The position numbers and the translations under genes are program-made. Of a stretch of 64,000 nucleotides of DNA, positions 34,801 to 46,509 are shown in pieces (the first letter of the stretch is position 1; each line of letters starts with the position of its first letter). Source of the DNA: Myrica gale (lineage: Eukaryota > Streptophyta > Magnoliopsida > Fagales > Myricaceae); contig OZ005617.1 of assembly GCA_963930655.1 (NCBI GenBank), positions 11,693,568 through 11,757,567 on the forward strand. The letters run 5' to 3'. The notes beneath the pieces are model-generated. The model was not told where the DNA came from and searched no databases. It saw nothing but the letters and a program-made list of their open reading frames with translations.

Positions 34801-36660
34801 TTTAACCGAATACAGGAAATAAAAGAGAGACTTAGGTTTAGTCCTAAATCCGTCAGTTGTTGATTAGAACCCTAATCGAGAATAGAAATATATTGTAATA
34901 GATTTAATAATTAAATAACCTAAGTTTTGTATATTAGTTAAAGAAAAGATTAAATAAAGTATTTAATGATTAAAAGAATTATATTGATATATATATATAT
35001 ATATATATTATCAAAAAAAAAGAAATATAATATAGTTGTCATTCGGAAACGTTCCGACGAATGGAAGGTACGAAGTCAAGTGATGAACGGGAAGTTCAAG
35101 ATGGATTAAGAAATATCCGGCAACTATATTATACCTTTAAATTAAGTAATGCGTAGAATTATCGCCACTTGTCCTTAGTGGACTTCAAGATAGGACTGTC
35201 GGGTAATTCGTAGGACCGACACGTACCGATATGGTTTCATCTATACGCAGTACATTGAAAGATTGAACCTATTCCTTGTAGGCGAGGAGCCAAGTGAGCA
35301 AAGGAGAATTTGCGAGGAGTACTGTAAGTGAATCTTACCCCTTTTGGAAAACTGGAATGATACACTGCATGTTTTATTGTGCATGACAAGATGTTTTTAA
35401 TACATATGTAATGTATTGCATGAAGAATGTTTCAAGTACGCATGATGTTTCGAACATGTCATAGCATGATCATTTGCATGAACGCATGAGAGACGTTTTG
35501 ATGTAAATGAAATTACGATGTTTTCAAGAGTGACATGGCATGTTCATTGCCTAGAAAATATGAAAAGTTGTTTTATGCAAATGAAAGAGAATTTATGTTA
35601 TGATTAAGCCCGGAGGCTTTGGTTGAACACGTACTAAGTTAAGTGAGGTTCGACATCCATGCCGAGGGACGTTGTTCGTGAAGGATGGATGAATGGACGC
35701 CCATACCGAGGGACGTTGTTCGTGAAGGATGGGTTAGTCCGTGAGGTATGTGCAACCACACCGAGGAACGTTGCTCGAGAAGGTGTGGCGCCTCCAAGGG
35801 TCAAGTCTAGCCACTGAAGAACGAATGCGAGACGGTGCGCTAGTTGACCGTATGTAAGGTCTCCAAGGGAATTCGGGGACGGTTCCGAAGGGAACGCACA
35901 ACCCTGACTTCAGGGGTCAAATGGAGCGATCCCACAAGTAAAAGATATGAAATAATTATGAAAAGGCCAACAAGGGCACAAGTATGAATAAGAAAGATTT
36001 TCAAGGGCCTGAGGCCAATTCCGAGATTTGAAATGCATTTGAAAAGGCCAAGAGTGGCAAGAGATTTTAGTGCATGGCATGTGCATCACGGAGCATGCAT
36101 ATGCATCATGGTTTTTATGCACTAACTCATGATTTACAGTTTTGCATTTCTTATCTTATCGCTACATGTAATGAAGTAAGTATGCTTTTAAAGCTATGTT
36201 TTATTAAAGTTCATGTTTTAACTGTTGTTCCTTACTGAGTCTTTCGACTCATAGTTTTTAAATCGTATCATTCCAGATCCACAAGATAACTGGGGAGCAG
36301 AGGAGTATCTCACGTAGAAATCCTGGAAGTTCGGGAATTGGAGCCGGAGTTGGTGAACTCCGAGGTAGCACTAGTGAGTGCTAGTTTTGATTGAGTGGCA
36401 GTATGTTGCCCTAGTACGTTTTGTATAAGTTTGCGAACAAGATGCAATGTATAGACTTTTCTGAATTATGATGCGTATACCGAGAGGTTATGATCATTGG
36501 GCTTGTATCTCAGCCAACATGTGGATCCTGAGTGAGCCATCCTATGTGTATAAAAAGGAAAAAAAAATTCCGCTGTAAGAGTTAGTGTAAGCGCTGGAGT
36601 GTTCCCGGGGAATGCTCTCGGCTGTCACGGTCCCTGCGGGATGGCGTTCGGGGCGTGACA
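31818..36660 (+). mobile_element. Giant solo-LTR-like unit, copy B
   Basis: Starts TGTGAGACCCCG and ends CGGGGCGTGACA, flanked by TATTA at 31813-31817 and 36661-36665. The length is 4.84 kb. The left part (32134-32645) holds about nineteen TGGGCC/TGGGCT motifs in one orientation. The middle has many TTGGCCGAAT motifs. The intron-like block is 35334-36276, with inverted repeat CTGGAATGATACA (35352) and GTATCATTCCAG (to 36276). A (TA)n run is at 34986-35010. Purine-rich frames near 33000-33290 are low complexity. It lies inside the AT minisatellite. Confidence 0.8.
32134..32645 (+). promoter_or_regulatory. Array of TGGGCY (site II-like) motifs in LTR copy B
   Basis: I count nineteen TGGGCC or TGGGCT on the plus strand in about 510 bp, often as ATTGGGC(C/T), plus a few on the other strand. 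TGGGCY is the plant site II element bound by TCP factors in promoters of growth and ribosomal genes. The position corresponds to the U3 promoter part of an LTR. Function is inferred. Confidence 0.6.
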
Positions 36661-36990
36661 TATTATGTATAATAATTTTTATATGATAAGGTACTATATA
36701 TATAGTACCTTATACATATTATTTAACATATCCTTATACATATTATTTAACATATCCTTATACATATTATTTAACATATAGTACCTTATGCATATTATAT
36801 AACATATATATAATACCTTATCATATAAAATTATTATACATAATATGTAATAGTACCTTGTGCATATTATGTAATATATAGTAGCTTATGCACAAGGTAC
36901 TATTACATATTATGATAAGCTACTATATATTACATAATATGCACAAGGTACTATTACATATTATGTCTAATAATTTTATATGATAACAAA
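36661..36990. repeat. AT-rich minisatellite, right block with inversions
   Basis: The same units as the left block but mostly reversed (ATAGTACCTTATGCATATTA), with a palindromic switch point around 36688-36707 and another at 36890-36950. Direct and inverted units can pair with each other. Confidence 0.8.
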
Positions 36991-37361
36991 AATTTTATTA
37001 TTTGTCTTTAGTTTATCATTATTTTATATGATAATATTTTATCGTATTATTAATGAATTTCTTAATATTCCGTGTTATTCCATATTTAATCATAATTTAA
37101 TTACGAAATAAAAATACGCATAAACCATACCAAAAATTGGATCAACCGCAAATATGATAACATAATCAAACATAATTGTTCAAACGTCTGAAATAAACAT
37201 AAAATGCATGACAAAATAACATAAACATGAATACATGACAAAATAATTGTTCAAACATCTGAACTACTAAGACTTCTTCTTTATCTTTTCGAGTAGCTCC
37301 GCGGCCTCGATATCATCTACTTGTTCATGATGTTTTCTCGACTCTTCTTCTAATCCTTCTA

Positions 37362-37690
37362 CTATTCCTGCTGCCTCGAATCAATCTCATTGAGTCTCTT
37401 CTGTATGTCTGCCAAGCTAGTGATGACGGGAGCGATGAGCTTCTCGACTGTGCCAACAATGCAGCACTCTATGTCCCCCCGAGGACGTGCTGGTGGCGGC
37501 TGATAACGGGTTGCTCCAACGAAAGAATTGGCCATCTCTTCAACAGATGGACTTATCTCCTCGTGCTGTGGAGGAGCAGCTGCAGCAGCTTGAGGCTATG
37601 ATGCTTCTCCATGTGAAAACGTTGTCAACATGATAGCGTCAACCACTACCCCAAAATCCATCATGAACTGGGTCAACATCACACTGTGAT
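37362..37690 (-). pseudogene. Possible CACTA ORF relic (coiled-coil tail)
   Basis: A minus-strand frame with one internal TAG reads VMLTQFMMDFGVVVDAIML and, after the stop, PQAAAAAPPQHEEISPSVEE, then RYQPPPARPRGDIE and a helical end LADIQKRLNEIDSRQQE. A proline/alanine-rich stretch followed by a terminal coiled coil resembles the C-terminal part of plant En/Spm ORF1 products, and it lies within the CACTA borders. The match is by style rather than firm homology. Confidence 0.35.
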
Positions 37691-38308
37691 GAGAATGCAA
37701 AATGTCATAATTTTTCTCCCTTAATGTGTACACTTTTATACTTATTTGGTGCCTAAATGTACTCATGATTCTTATGTTTTGATTTAGGATACAAATGGAG
37801 GCATTAAGTGCAAAATGAAGTCAATTGGGCGATTTTGGACAGTTTCGATATTACTTCGTAATCTGGGCATAACTCCGTCATACAACCTCTGATTGAGATT
37901 ATTCTAGATGCTATGGAATCATACAAAAATGTTATACAACTTTCATGTTTTTCATTTTGAGCGATATTGGCTGCATGAAGGACGAAATTGGGATTGAAGT
38001 TGCGTCACCTGCACTGTTGACGTTCTTGAACATTCCATATAATGCAATTCTGATTTGCGAATCTGACCTGTTAATTTTGGAAAGTTTCTAGACTTGGTGC
38101 ACAAAAATTACAGAGGAGGACGCCAATTTCCTAGTTTTATTAGGTCTTTATTTTATTTTTTAATATTCTCCTTAAATAATCAAAGTTGGATTGTTATAGT
38201 TTGTGAATATATTTGAGAGATTTACTAGGGTTGCAACACTTAGGGTTGAACAGGTAAGAGAAGTATTAGACTTCTGAAGCAGCCGCCACTCTCCCCTCTC
38301 TCTTCTAA

Positions 38309-38490
38309 GGTTGCGTTCACTTACAAAATTTTACCAAAAATATTCTCTCACTCCTAATAAAATAATCCAATATAATCTCTCTCTCTCTCCCATAAAAAAT
38401 TATAAAAAATTACCTATCTCTTCACCTTTTCACTAAACCCAATACCAACACATATTCCCATACCAAAAATATTACAACACAAACACAACC
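38309..38490. mobile_element. Tourist/Harbinger-like MITE
   Basis: 182 bp with ends GGTTGCGTTCAC and (reverse complement) GGTTGTGTTTGTG, flanked by the triplet TAA on both sides (38306-38308, 38491-38493), the target preference of PIF/Harbinger elements. No coding capacity. Confidence 0.65.
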
Positions 38491-38988
38491 TAAGTTTTCC
38501 TTCGAGTTTTCAACATGGCCCTGTGTGGCTAAATTTTTATACTTGGTCAAAGGGAAACGGAAGCCTCAGAATTAGTACAACTGTGAGATGTAATTTGTTT
38601 CATTGTTCAATTTATGCATTGAGTATCAGATGTTCTTCTGTGCCTATTTTCATGATTGTCTCGTTTATTAACTAGGAGGCCTACTAGTTTATTATTTGTT
38701 GCAATCCAATGCTAGGTTAGACATCAAATCCGTAATTGTTTGATCCCTCTAATTTGTGAAGCAACTTAGATTTAATGATTTGTTGCGTCTGAAATTATTA
38801 GATCTTAGGAAGAACGGTCGACTAAATTAAATGCAATCGCTTGTGCTTGTGTTGTTTAGCTTCATCGATCTCTCTAATTCTTAAGGCTGCTACTCGATTA
38901 AACCTGTAGCGCTTGTCTTGGGTTGTTTAGTAGTTAGGGTTAATTAGATTGCTTGTTTTCTAATTGACTGCGACTAAGGAGAGATATG

Positions 38989-40842
38989 TGTTGGTTGTTG
39001 TGCACAATCGATATTTTGATGATTTCAATAAATAGATCAAGTTTATAAAACGTAAATTTTCAAAGAAAAGGACGTTTTGATGAAAGAGCCAAAGACTAGA
39101 AGATTGAAGATCAAGAAGATCCAAGGAGCTCAAAAGTGAAGTTACAAGAGCTTAGGGTATAAACCTTGTAACTCTTAGTTTCAATTTTGATAAGGATTAT
39201 GAATCACAGTTGCATATCTTTCAAAACGTGCATAAACCATTTTACCTCTTGTTTGAAAGATGAAGATATTTTTAATGGTTTCAAAACACCCCAATCAAAC
39301 TCCCAAACCTTTCATATACTTATGGGAAGTAAGTCTTTAAAATTGGGTGTTTAAAAGTGCTAAAAATATGGTTTTAAAAGAACCAGACTATGTGCTTAAT
39401 TTGAGGAGGTCGACCAGCAGATGAATCAGTAGACCGGTCTTCGACCGCTTGTATAGCGGTCAACTGGTTGATTTTTGAAATAGATCCGTTGAGCTTCTGA
39501 CAATGTGATCGTTGGGTAATGATAACTTGAAGTGGTCTACCGGTTCATGTAGCGGTCGACCAACGCGTTTTAACAGACGAATTCCAACGGGTATAAACTG
39601 CTAGTTTTCATATGTGGCTTATAAATACACCTTCATAATGTCCAAAATAAAGACACAACGACCACATATCATTTAGATAACTTGAGAAATATTTCAAACT
39701 TTGATATTCCATATTTCTCATATTATTCACACGAAACACACTTTCATATCTTTGTCTTTGTCTGAATCAAGAGATAGATCATTTCATTTTCATATATACT
39801 CTTTGAGAGAGTTTTGTTCTTCAATATTTCTATCAAGAGAGGTGATTCCTTTAGTGAGGTTTTTTACTAAAGATGAAGCTTAGAGAGCGTATATGTCAAG
39901 CTTGGTGGGTTGTGGGTGGTGAGCCCGAAAATCACTTGTATGAGTTTTGAGTGTTGAGTCCGAGAAAAACACTTGTACGGTTCTCTAGCACACAGAAGCT
40001 AGAGTGTACACTATTCAGAGAATAGTGGAAAATCTCAAGGCTCGGTAAAGGAGATTGAGAGGTGGATGTAGGTGTTGACTTTTAGTCACAATCAATGTTT
40101 TGATGATAACAATAGAAGTAATTGAGATGTGAAGCAAAACGGATCCAAAATGCGCACGAAGCGATCAAGCAACATCATCTTCAACGGCTATTTTCCTCAT
40201 TCAAACATCATTCACACATAATCTTCATTTTCACATCCTTGTTATTGTGTGAAGCCTACAAGCTAGTTATTTCTCATTGTAATCTCTACTCCATCAAGGG
40301 AGTTTTAAGAGGGAAATTTCGTTCAACCATACACATTACTAAGAGAGTGATTCTCTTGTATCCTTTCGGTGAGGTTTGTTCATCGAAAGAAGGAGTTTGG
40401 AGAGGTTTGTTCTCAAACTAGTTCTTCAGGCTTGAAGAGGGTTTTCTCAAGCTCAAGTGTAAGGAAACATTTCCCTTGATTGAAGGGAGAATAGTGGAGA
40501 AACCTCAAGGCTCGGTAAAGGAGATTGAGGGGTGGACGTAGGCGGGCATGCCGAACCACCTAAAATATTGTGTTTGCTTCTCTTCCCTTAACTCCTTTAT
40601 TTGTGCTATTAGTTTATTGCTTTAAAGTTTTCTCTTGTGCATTTAGATTGCAATACATTCTCTTGTGTTTAATTTTTTATTGCAATCAATCTCATTTGTG
40701 ACACTTGTAGCTAGCAAACACATTCTCTTGATTCTTTTAGTGAGGTTGTTCACTAAAGAAAAAGCTTAGAGAGAGTATATCTCAAGTTTAGAAAACCAAT
40801 TCACCCTCCTCTTGGGTTGCTTTAATCCTAGGACTAATAACA
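38989..40842 (+). mobile_element. Mosaic Copia solo LTR
   Basis: Starts TGTTGGTTGTTGTGC and ends AATAACA, with ATATG on the left and ATAGG on the right (4 of 5 bases). The 3' part has CCAATTCACCCTCCTCTTGG, a phrase seen at ends of SIRE/Maximus-type Copia LTRs. A second LTR start, TGTTGACTTTTAGTCAC, lies at 40073, and the GGCTCGGTAAAGGAGATTGAG block occurs on both sides of it. Two related LTRs therefore seem fused. Several GGTCGACC-like palindromes lie at 39400-39570. Confidence 0.65.
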
Positions 40843-41651
40843 ATAGGAAAATAGTTCCAGCGGTGAATATTCAAAGTGTGAATGGATATATGCTTGCATC
40901 GATGATCAGTTGTAAAATTTCGATGGTGGATGTTGACTTAGACCAAGGTTTGTTCTTTTGATAGATTTCGATACTTTAATATGAATGGTTTATTAGTTGT
41001 TTTTCTTAAAATTGTTTTCGTTATACACAAATCCCCCCATCCTTGTTCACGTAGCATAAAACTAGGCTAGATACTCTCCGTGGGATCGATCCTTACTCGT
41101 ATCACTACATGTTTTTTTTAAGAGTATAGGTGTAATTAATTTGGTTGCCTGTGACAGCACACCACACTGTGAGAAAATGAGAGGGTCGAGAGGGTGTTTT
41201 AATCTGAGGAATGTTCGAATGCATTCAAACGATTGTCCTAAAAAGATATAAATAGTTCCATATTGATTGATTCGTATTCCTAATGTTCAATATTTGTTAG
41301 AAGGAGTTATACAACAAAGTTCGAACAGACTCAAAAAATAATAAAATATATGATGATGGGACGTCCATTTATTGTGGTAGGTGAAAACCCCAGGTTTGAA
41401 CGAATTCGAATGGATACACTTTTCGGGATGTGAATTGTCGTCCCAGAAAGTGTATTCTCGTTCGAACGTTCCGAAAAAATATCGTCGCAAAAAAAGACAG
41501 TTTTTGGACGGTTTGAATTTCCGTGCCAAATACAACACTTTCACATTTTTTTGGGATGCAATTTATAATCCCTTCCCTAAAGAGTACTTTTTAGGATGGG
41601 TTTTCTTGGTGTCCCAAAAAATCCGTCCCAAAAGTGAAATTTGTTGTGGTG

Positions 41652-42054
41652 GAGAAGATAGTTATTATTTTTTTTTTACAATTTGTGGAATTATAGAGAG
41701 GTTATAATTAGAATATGACTACGAAAATCTAATGATAGAGTGACTAGGAAAAATGATAATAGAGGAATTAACTAATATTGATGACGCCTAAAAGGAGTCT
41801 TAATAATGTGAGCTTTAGGACTCCTTGAATACTCGAGCAGGAAAACATGGACGGGACAAATTCTCATGTGCGCAGGCTGGGGCCTTGGGCGAGACTATAG
41901 TTGGACCGGTGTATTACTAATGGGCTTACCGGTCATATTATGGCCCATCAATAGTCCCACCTTTAAACCAAATTAAGCCAGCCAAGGTTTTTCAGTCCAA
42001 TCACTATAATAAACAGGTGTACCTTTGCTGCTATCGAAATAGACCAACCATATG
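41652..42054. other. Spacer right of the CACTA end
   Basis: No ORF or terminus recognised. It contains two AATGGGC/GGCCCAT motifs near 41930-41950 and leads into the minisatellite. Confidence 0.4.
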
Positions 42055-42153
42055 GTGGGCAGGTGCCCTTGGCACACTGGAGTCATACCAGTTTGCTAGT
42101 GTAGAGGTACCCTTGGCATAGTGCTTGAGACCATTTTGCTGGTGTAGAGGTGC
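42055..42153. repeat. GGTGCCCTTGGCAC minisatellite, block 1
   Basis: Two units of about 55-60 bp (GTGTAGAGGT(G/A)CCCTTGGCA core). Interrupted at 42154 by giant LTR copy C; GGTGC is the duplicated target. Confidence 0.75.
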
Positions 42154-45100
42154 TGTCACGCCCCAACGCTATCTGGAAGGGGGGTTAGCGATAGCCGCGA
42201 GCATTCCCCGGGAACACTCCAGCGCTTGCACATACTCTTACAGCAGAAACGATTATTTATCGCAGCGGAATGTATTATGACACAGCGGAAGCTCACTCAG
42301 GGTCCACATGTTGGCTAGGATACAAGCTCGAATCATGACTAGTACATACTAGTATTAACTCGATAATCGTAAATTAATTTAGTGAAAGTCTTTACATTGC
42401 ATCTTCTTCAAAATTTATACAAAGATTATCTAGGGCAACATACTGCCACTGGAATCATGACTAGTACATACTAGTATTAACTCGATGCTTCTAGGATTTT
42501 CTACGATAGATAATCCTCTGCTTCCCGGTTATCTTGTGGATCTGGAATGATACGAGTTAAAACTGTGAGTCGAAAGACTCAGTAAGGAATAACAGTTAAA
42601 ACATGAACTTGAAAAAACATGGCTTTCGAAAACTTTCTTATCTCGATGCATTGCAACATAAGAGAAGAGATGAGTAACTGAAAATCATGATCAAGTGCAT
42701 AAATGTCATGATGCATGTGCATGCTCCGTGATGCACATGCCATGCACTAAAATTCTGGCAGCTCTTGCCCTTTCTAATTTCATTTCATCTCTTACTGTGG
42801 GCTCGCTCCATTTGACCCCATGAAGTCAGGGTTGTGCTGTTCTCGTCAGAACTGTCTCCCATAACCCTCGGAGACTTAACATCTGGTTGAGCTAGCCCTT
42901 GAAGTGGCCCAGGCCTGATGGCTAGACACGACCCTTGGAGGTGCCACACCTTCTCGAGCAACGTCCCTCGGTGTGCTTGCACATACCTCAAGGACTTACC
43001 CAACCTTCTCGATCAACGTCCCTCGGTATGGGTGTCCTAGGTTTCATCCATCCATCCTTCTCGATCAACGTTCCTCGGTATGGATGATGAACCTCACTTA
43101 ACTTGGTACGGATCCGACCAAAGCCCCCGACTTAATCATAACATAAATACTTTTCGTTCGCATAAAACAACCTTTCATGTTTTTATGCAATGAACATGCC
43201 ATGCCACACTTGAAAACATCGTAACTTCATTTGCATCAAAATGTCTTTCATGTGCTCATGCAAATGATCATGTGACATGCTTGAAATATTCAATTTATTC
43301 ATATAGAAATAACTTGCCATGCACAAGAAAATTTATGCAGTGTATCATTCCAGTTTTCCAAAAACGGGTAAATTTCACTTACAGTACTCCTTGCAATCTT
43401 CTTGGTTCTCACTTGGCTCTTTGCCTACAAATAATAGGTCTCCTTTTCATTATACTGAGTATCCGATAAAGCATATCGATACGCTTCGGTTCTATGAACT
43501 ATTCAAGAAAACCTATCGTGAAACCTACCGAGTAATGGATAGTGGTAATTAAGCACTTTAACTTAATCTTAACGGTATAATATAGTTGCTAAATTTCTCT
43601 TAGTCCAATTGAACTTCTTGTTCAGCTCTTAACCTCGTACTTCCCGTCCATTGAATTACACATTGATTTCATAGCACTATAAGCCTTTAATTATCTAACT
43701 CCTAATTAAACTTTTACTTTCAACTATTGATCAAGGTTTAGATTATCTAATTACTTACCTTCATTGCAGCTTATTTTCCATTCTTACATAGGATTCTAAT
43801 TAGCAAGCTAAATGCTCTATAATTAAATCCTAATCTTTCTTTTATTTCATACATTAAACTAGGTCTTTAAGTTCATCAATTACTAACCCTAATCATAATT
43901 AAACCTTGGCTTTGACATTTGATCTCCATGCAACCCAAGACATTATTCTTTGATTAGGTTTTACATTTTTCTCCTCATATGATCAAGGTTCTCTAATCCT
44001 TAGCTTTGATATTCATATCATTACAATTACATTTCACTTTGCCCTAAATAGGATTCGGCCAACACTAAATCATTCTAATTGAATCCTTAATCCATGCTTA
44101 ACATTACAAGGCCTTGATAATCATTTTAACCCGAGCCAATTAAGCCTTATTATCCTTGTTTTTCTCTTACATGTATGGTGTGTTTTATCATTGAACTTAA
44201 GCTTTAATCCTCTAATCCATTTGGCTATAACCCTAATTTCATTTATCCATCACAAGCAAATATAATTTCATTGTTATAAGCTTGCCATTAGCGTTTTTCT
44301 TTTACTAGGTCATTCGGCCATGCTCAATTTCAAGTGTTCCTTGTCTACAATTTCTTCTCCAATGGTGATCTCATCCTCTATTTTCGGATTCACAACCTAG
44401 GATCTACAAATCACAAAACAACTTCAAGATCTAGCAAGACATCACATTCGGCCAACACCCATGTTGTTCTCCTCTTTCTTTCTCTTGCAAAACTTCTCCT
44501 CCTCTTCTCCTTCTTCTTCTCCTTTTTCTTCCTTCTTCTCCTTCCTTTCACACGGTTTCTCTCTTGGTTCAAACTCTCGGTTTCTCTCTTGGTTCTCTCC
44601 TTTCTCCCTTTCTCGGTTTCTCTCCACTCTTTAGCTTGTGTTGCACGACCAAATGAGGGAAAATTGAAAGGGGATGTGACCTAGGTGAGAGGTGAAGCAA
44701 ATGGGAGAGTGAACTTGGTCAAATATTCGGCCAAAGGGGAGATTCCCCTTGCTGCCCCCCTTTTGCAGCCTTGGTCGGCAGTCATCACTTCACTCATTTC
44801 TTGTCTCCTTGGCCTTATCTCTTTGCTCTTCACGTGAATGACTTTATCTCTTGGTTTGATTCTTGCTTAGTTCACTTATGTTGTTCGGTTCCAACTCAAC
44901 TAACTTAGTTACTCTAGTGTTACTTAGTTGGCCTAATGAAGTTGTAAGATAACCAGCCCAATAACATAGGGCTTGAAGCCCAATAACATAAATCTTAGGG
45001 CCCACTATCATAAGTATTAAGTCCAAATCATAAGTCTAAAGGCTAAGGCCCAATAACATAATTCTTTAAAGCCCAATAACAACATATGACAGCCCAATAT

Positions 45101-45800
45101 CATAGGTCTTAAGCCCAATAATATAAGTCTTAGCAGCCCACTACAACAACCATGATGTAAAATTCTTTAAAGATAGTTAAAGATATTGAAAAGGAAAATA
45201 TTTTAAAGACATTCAGCAACTTAAAAGTTGGCTACATTAAAATTTAAATCTTATCTATTGTAATTTCATAATGACATTATATGTTCATTATTACTTAGGT
45301 CATACAACAAGGCCTCCATTAGTTCAAAATAAGCCAATAAGATCTTTAAACTTACAAGGGAACAAGCATGGTTCTTCGGGGTCTCCCATTAAGAATATAT
45401 TGAAAATGTACTAACGTGACTTCATAACCATAAGTGATAATTCATGAAAGACTAAGTGCGAATTCATAAACCATAAGGTATAATAAAAAGCACCAAAACA
45501 TCTCCTTTAAATAGTCTTAAATCTTGATATAAGTCATAAGTCATATAGGAAATTACCTTAAAGACTCATATTTCATATGGCAAATTATATTGAAGGAATT
45601 CAGCCACTAAGAAAATATTGACTTCACCACCATAATAAAAATACTTAAGGAAGGTGCAGTAACCCCAAATCAAAATAACATAGGTCATTGTGGTATAATA
45701 TCTTGCTACGTATTAAGAAAATTTTCCAATAACAGCCCCTTAAATATAAATAGCAAAATACGCAAGCATAAAACGATGTTGTAAAATTCGGGGTCTAACA
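42154..45800 (-). mobile_element. Giant solo-LTR-like unit, copy C
   Basis: In plus-strand order it starts TGTCACGCCCC and ends TCGGGGTCTAACA, flanked by GGTGC at 42149-42153 and 45801-45805. It is the minus-strand counterpart of copies A and B, 3.65 kb. At the promoter-like end (44945-45150) about eight RGCCCA motifs appear, the reverse of TGGGCY, as in copy B. The intron-like block is 42542-43382 on the minus strand, with inverted repeat CTGGAATGATAC (42542) and GTATCATTCCAG (to 43353). Confidence 0.8.
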
Positions 45801-46091
45801 GGTGCCCTCTGAGTTGGATTACTTTTGCCGGTGTAGGGATGCCCGAGGCATAGCGGTTGAGATAGCTTTGTTGGTGTACGGGTGCCCTTGACACTATGGA
45901 GTTGAACCAGTTCTCTGGTGTGGAGGTGCCCTTTGGCACAGTCACTTCATGGTGCTCTTGGCACTGTAACAGTAAGGGTGCTCTCAATACTATAATATTA
46001 ATGGTGCTCTCAGCACTGAAACAATAAAGGTCTCTCGGTACTGTAACATTAAAGGTGTTCTCGGCACTGTAACATTAGGGGTTCTCTCGCA
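45801..46091. repeat. GGTGCTCTCGGCAC minisatellite, block 2
   Basis: Long units like block 1 change to short units of about 26-30 bp (GGTGCTCTCGGCACTGTAACA). Interrupted at 46092 by the Copia LTR; TCGCA is duplicated. Confidence 0.85.
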
Positions 46092-46509
46092 TGTTGGCTT
46101 TTGTGCACAATCAAGATTTTAACGATTTCAATAAATGGATCAAGTTTATAAAATGGACATCTTCAAAGACAAAGACGACTTGATGTAAGAGCCAAACACT
46201 TGAAGAAAGAAGAACAAAAAGATTCAAGGAGCTTAAAGTGAAGATTCAAGACCTTAGGGAATAATCCTTTATAACTCTTTGTTTCACTTTTGACAAGGAT
46301 TATGAATCACACTTGCATATCTTTCAAAACATGCATAAACCGTTTTACCTTTTGTTTGAAAGATTAAAATGTTTTTAAAGGTTTCAAAACACCCCAAATA
46401 TACTTATAGGAAGTAAGCCTTTAAAATTGAGTGTTTAAAGGTGATAAAAAACATGGTTTTAAATGAACCGGTATATGAAAATGAATTGTAGCGGTCGACC
46501 TCTACATGA

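Larger units (their letters stand above)
37687..41164 (+). mobile_element. Solo LTR (Gypsy-like) with nested insertions
   Basis: Starts TGATGAGAATGC after CACTG (37682-37686) and ends CAGCACACCA before CACTG (41165-41169), an exact 5-bp duplication. The end region contains CTCCGTGGGATCGATCCTTAC (41078-41098), a phrase typical of plant Gypsy LTR 3' ends. It is split by a Copia LTR block at 38989-40842 and a MITE at 38309-38490, so the original LTR was about 1.4 kb. Confidence 0.75.
28374..41651. mobile_element. CACTA-type element, 13.3 kb with nested insertions
   Basis: The left end reads CCCTACAACAAAATTTGGC, then TTTTGGGACTGATTTTTT; the reverse complement of the right end reads CACCACAACAAATTTCAC, then TTTTGGGACGGATTTTTT. 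These align over about 40 nt and fit plant CACTA (En/Spm) termini with the first triplet mutated. The flanking triplets are GAT and GAG, an imperfect 3-bp duplication. GTTCGAACG-type motifs cluster at 30920-31170 and 41210-41520, as subterminal repeats of such elements do. Nested inside are a TRIM, a foldback, an AT minisatellite, a giant LTR and another solo LTR. A possible ORF relic is at 37362-37690. Confidence 0.65.

Noticed and set aside
44334..44684. 116-codon plus-strand ORF with a hydrophobic stretch
   Set aside because: Low-complexity CT-rich part of LTR copy C; antisense to the element and not shared with sister copies.
42055..46091. CRISPR-like array
   Set aside because: Repeats are degenerate and contiguous with no unique spacers of constant length; this is a plant minisatellite.
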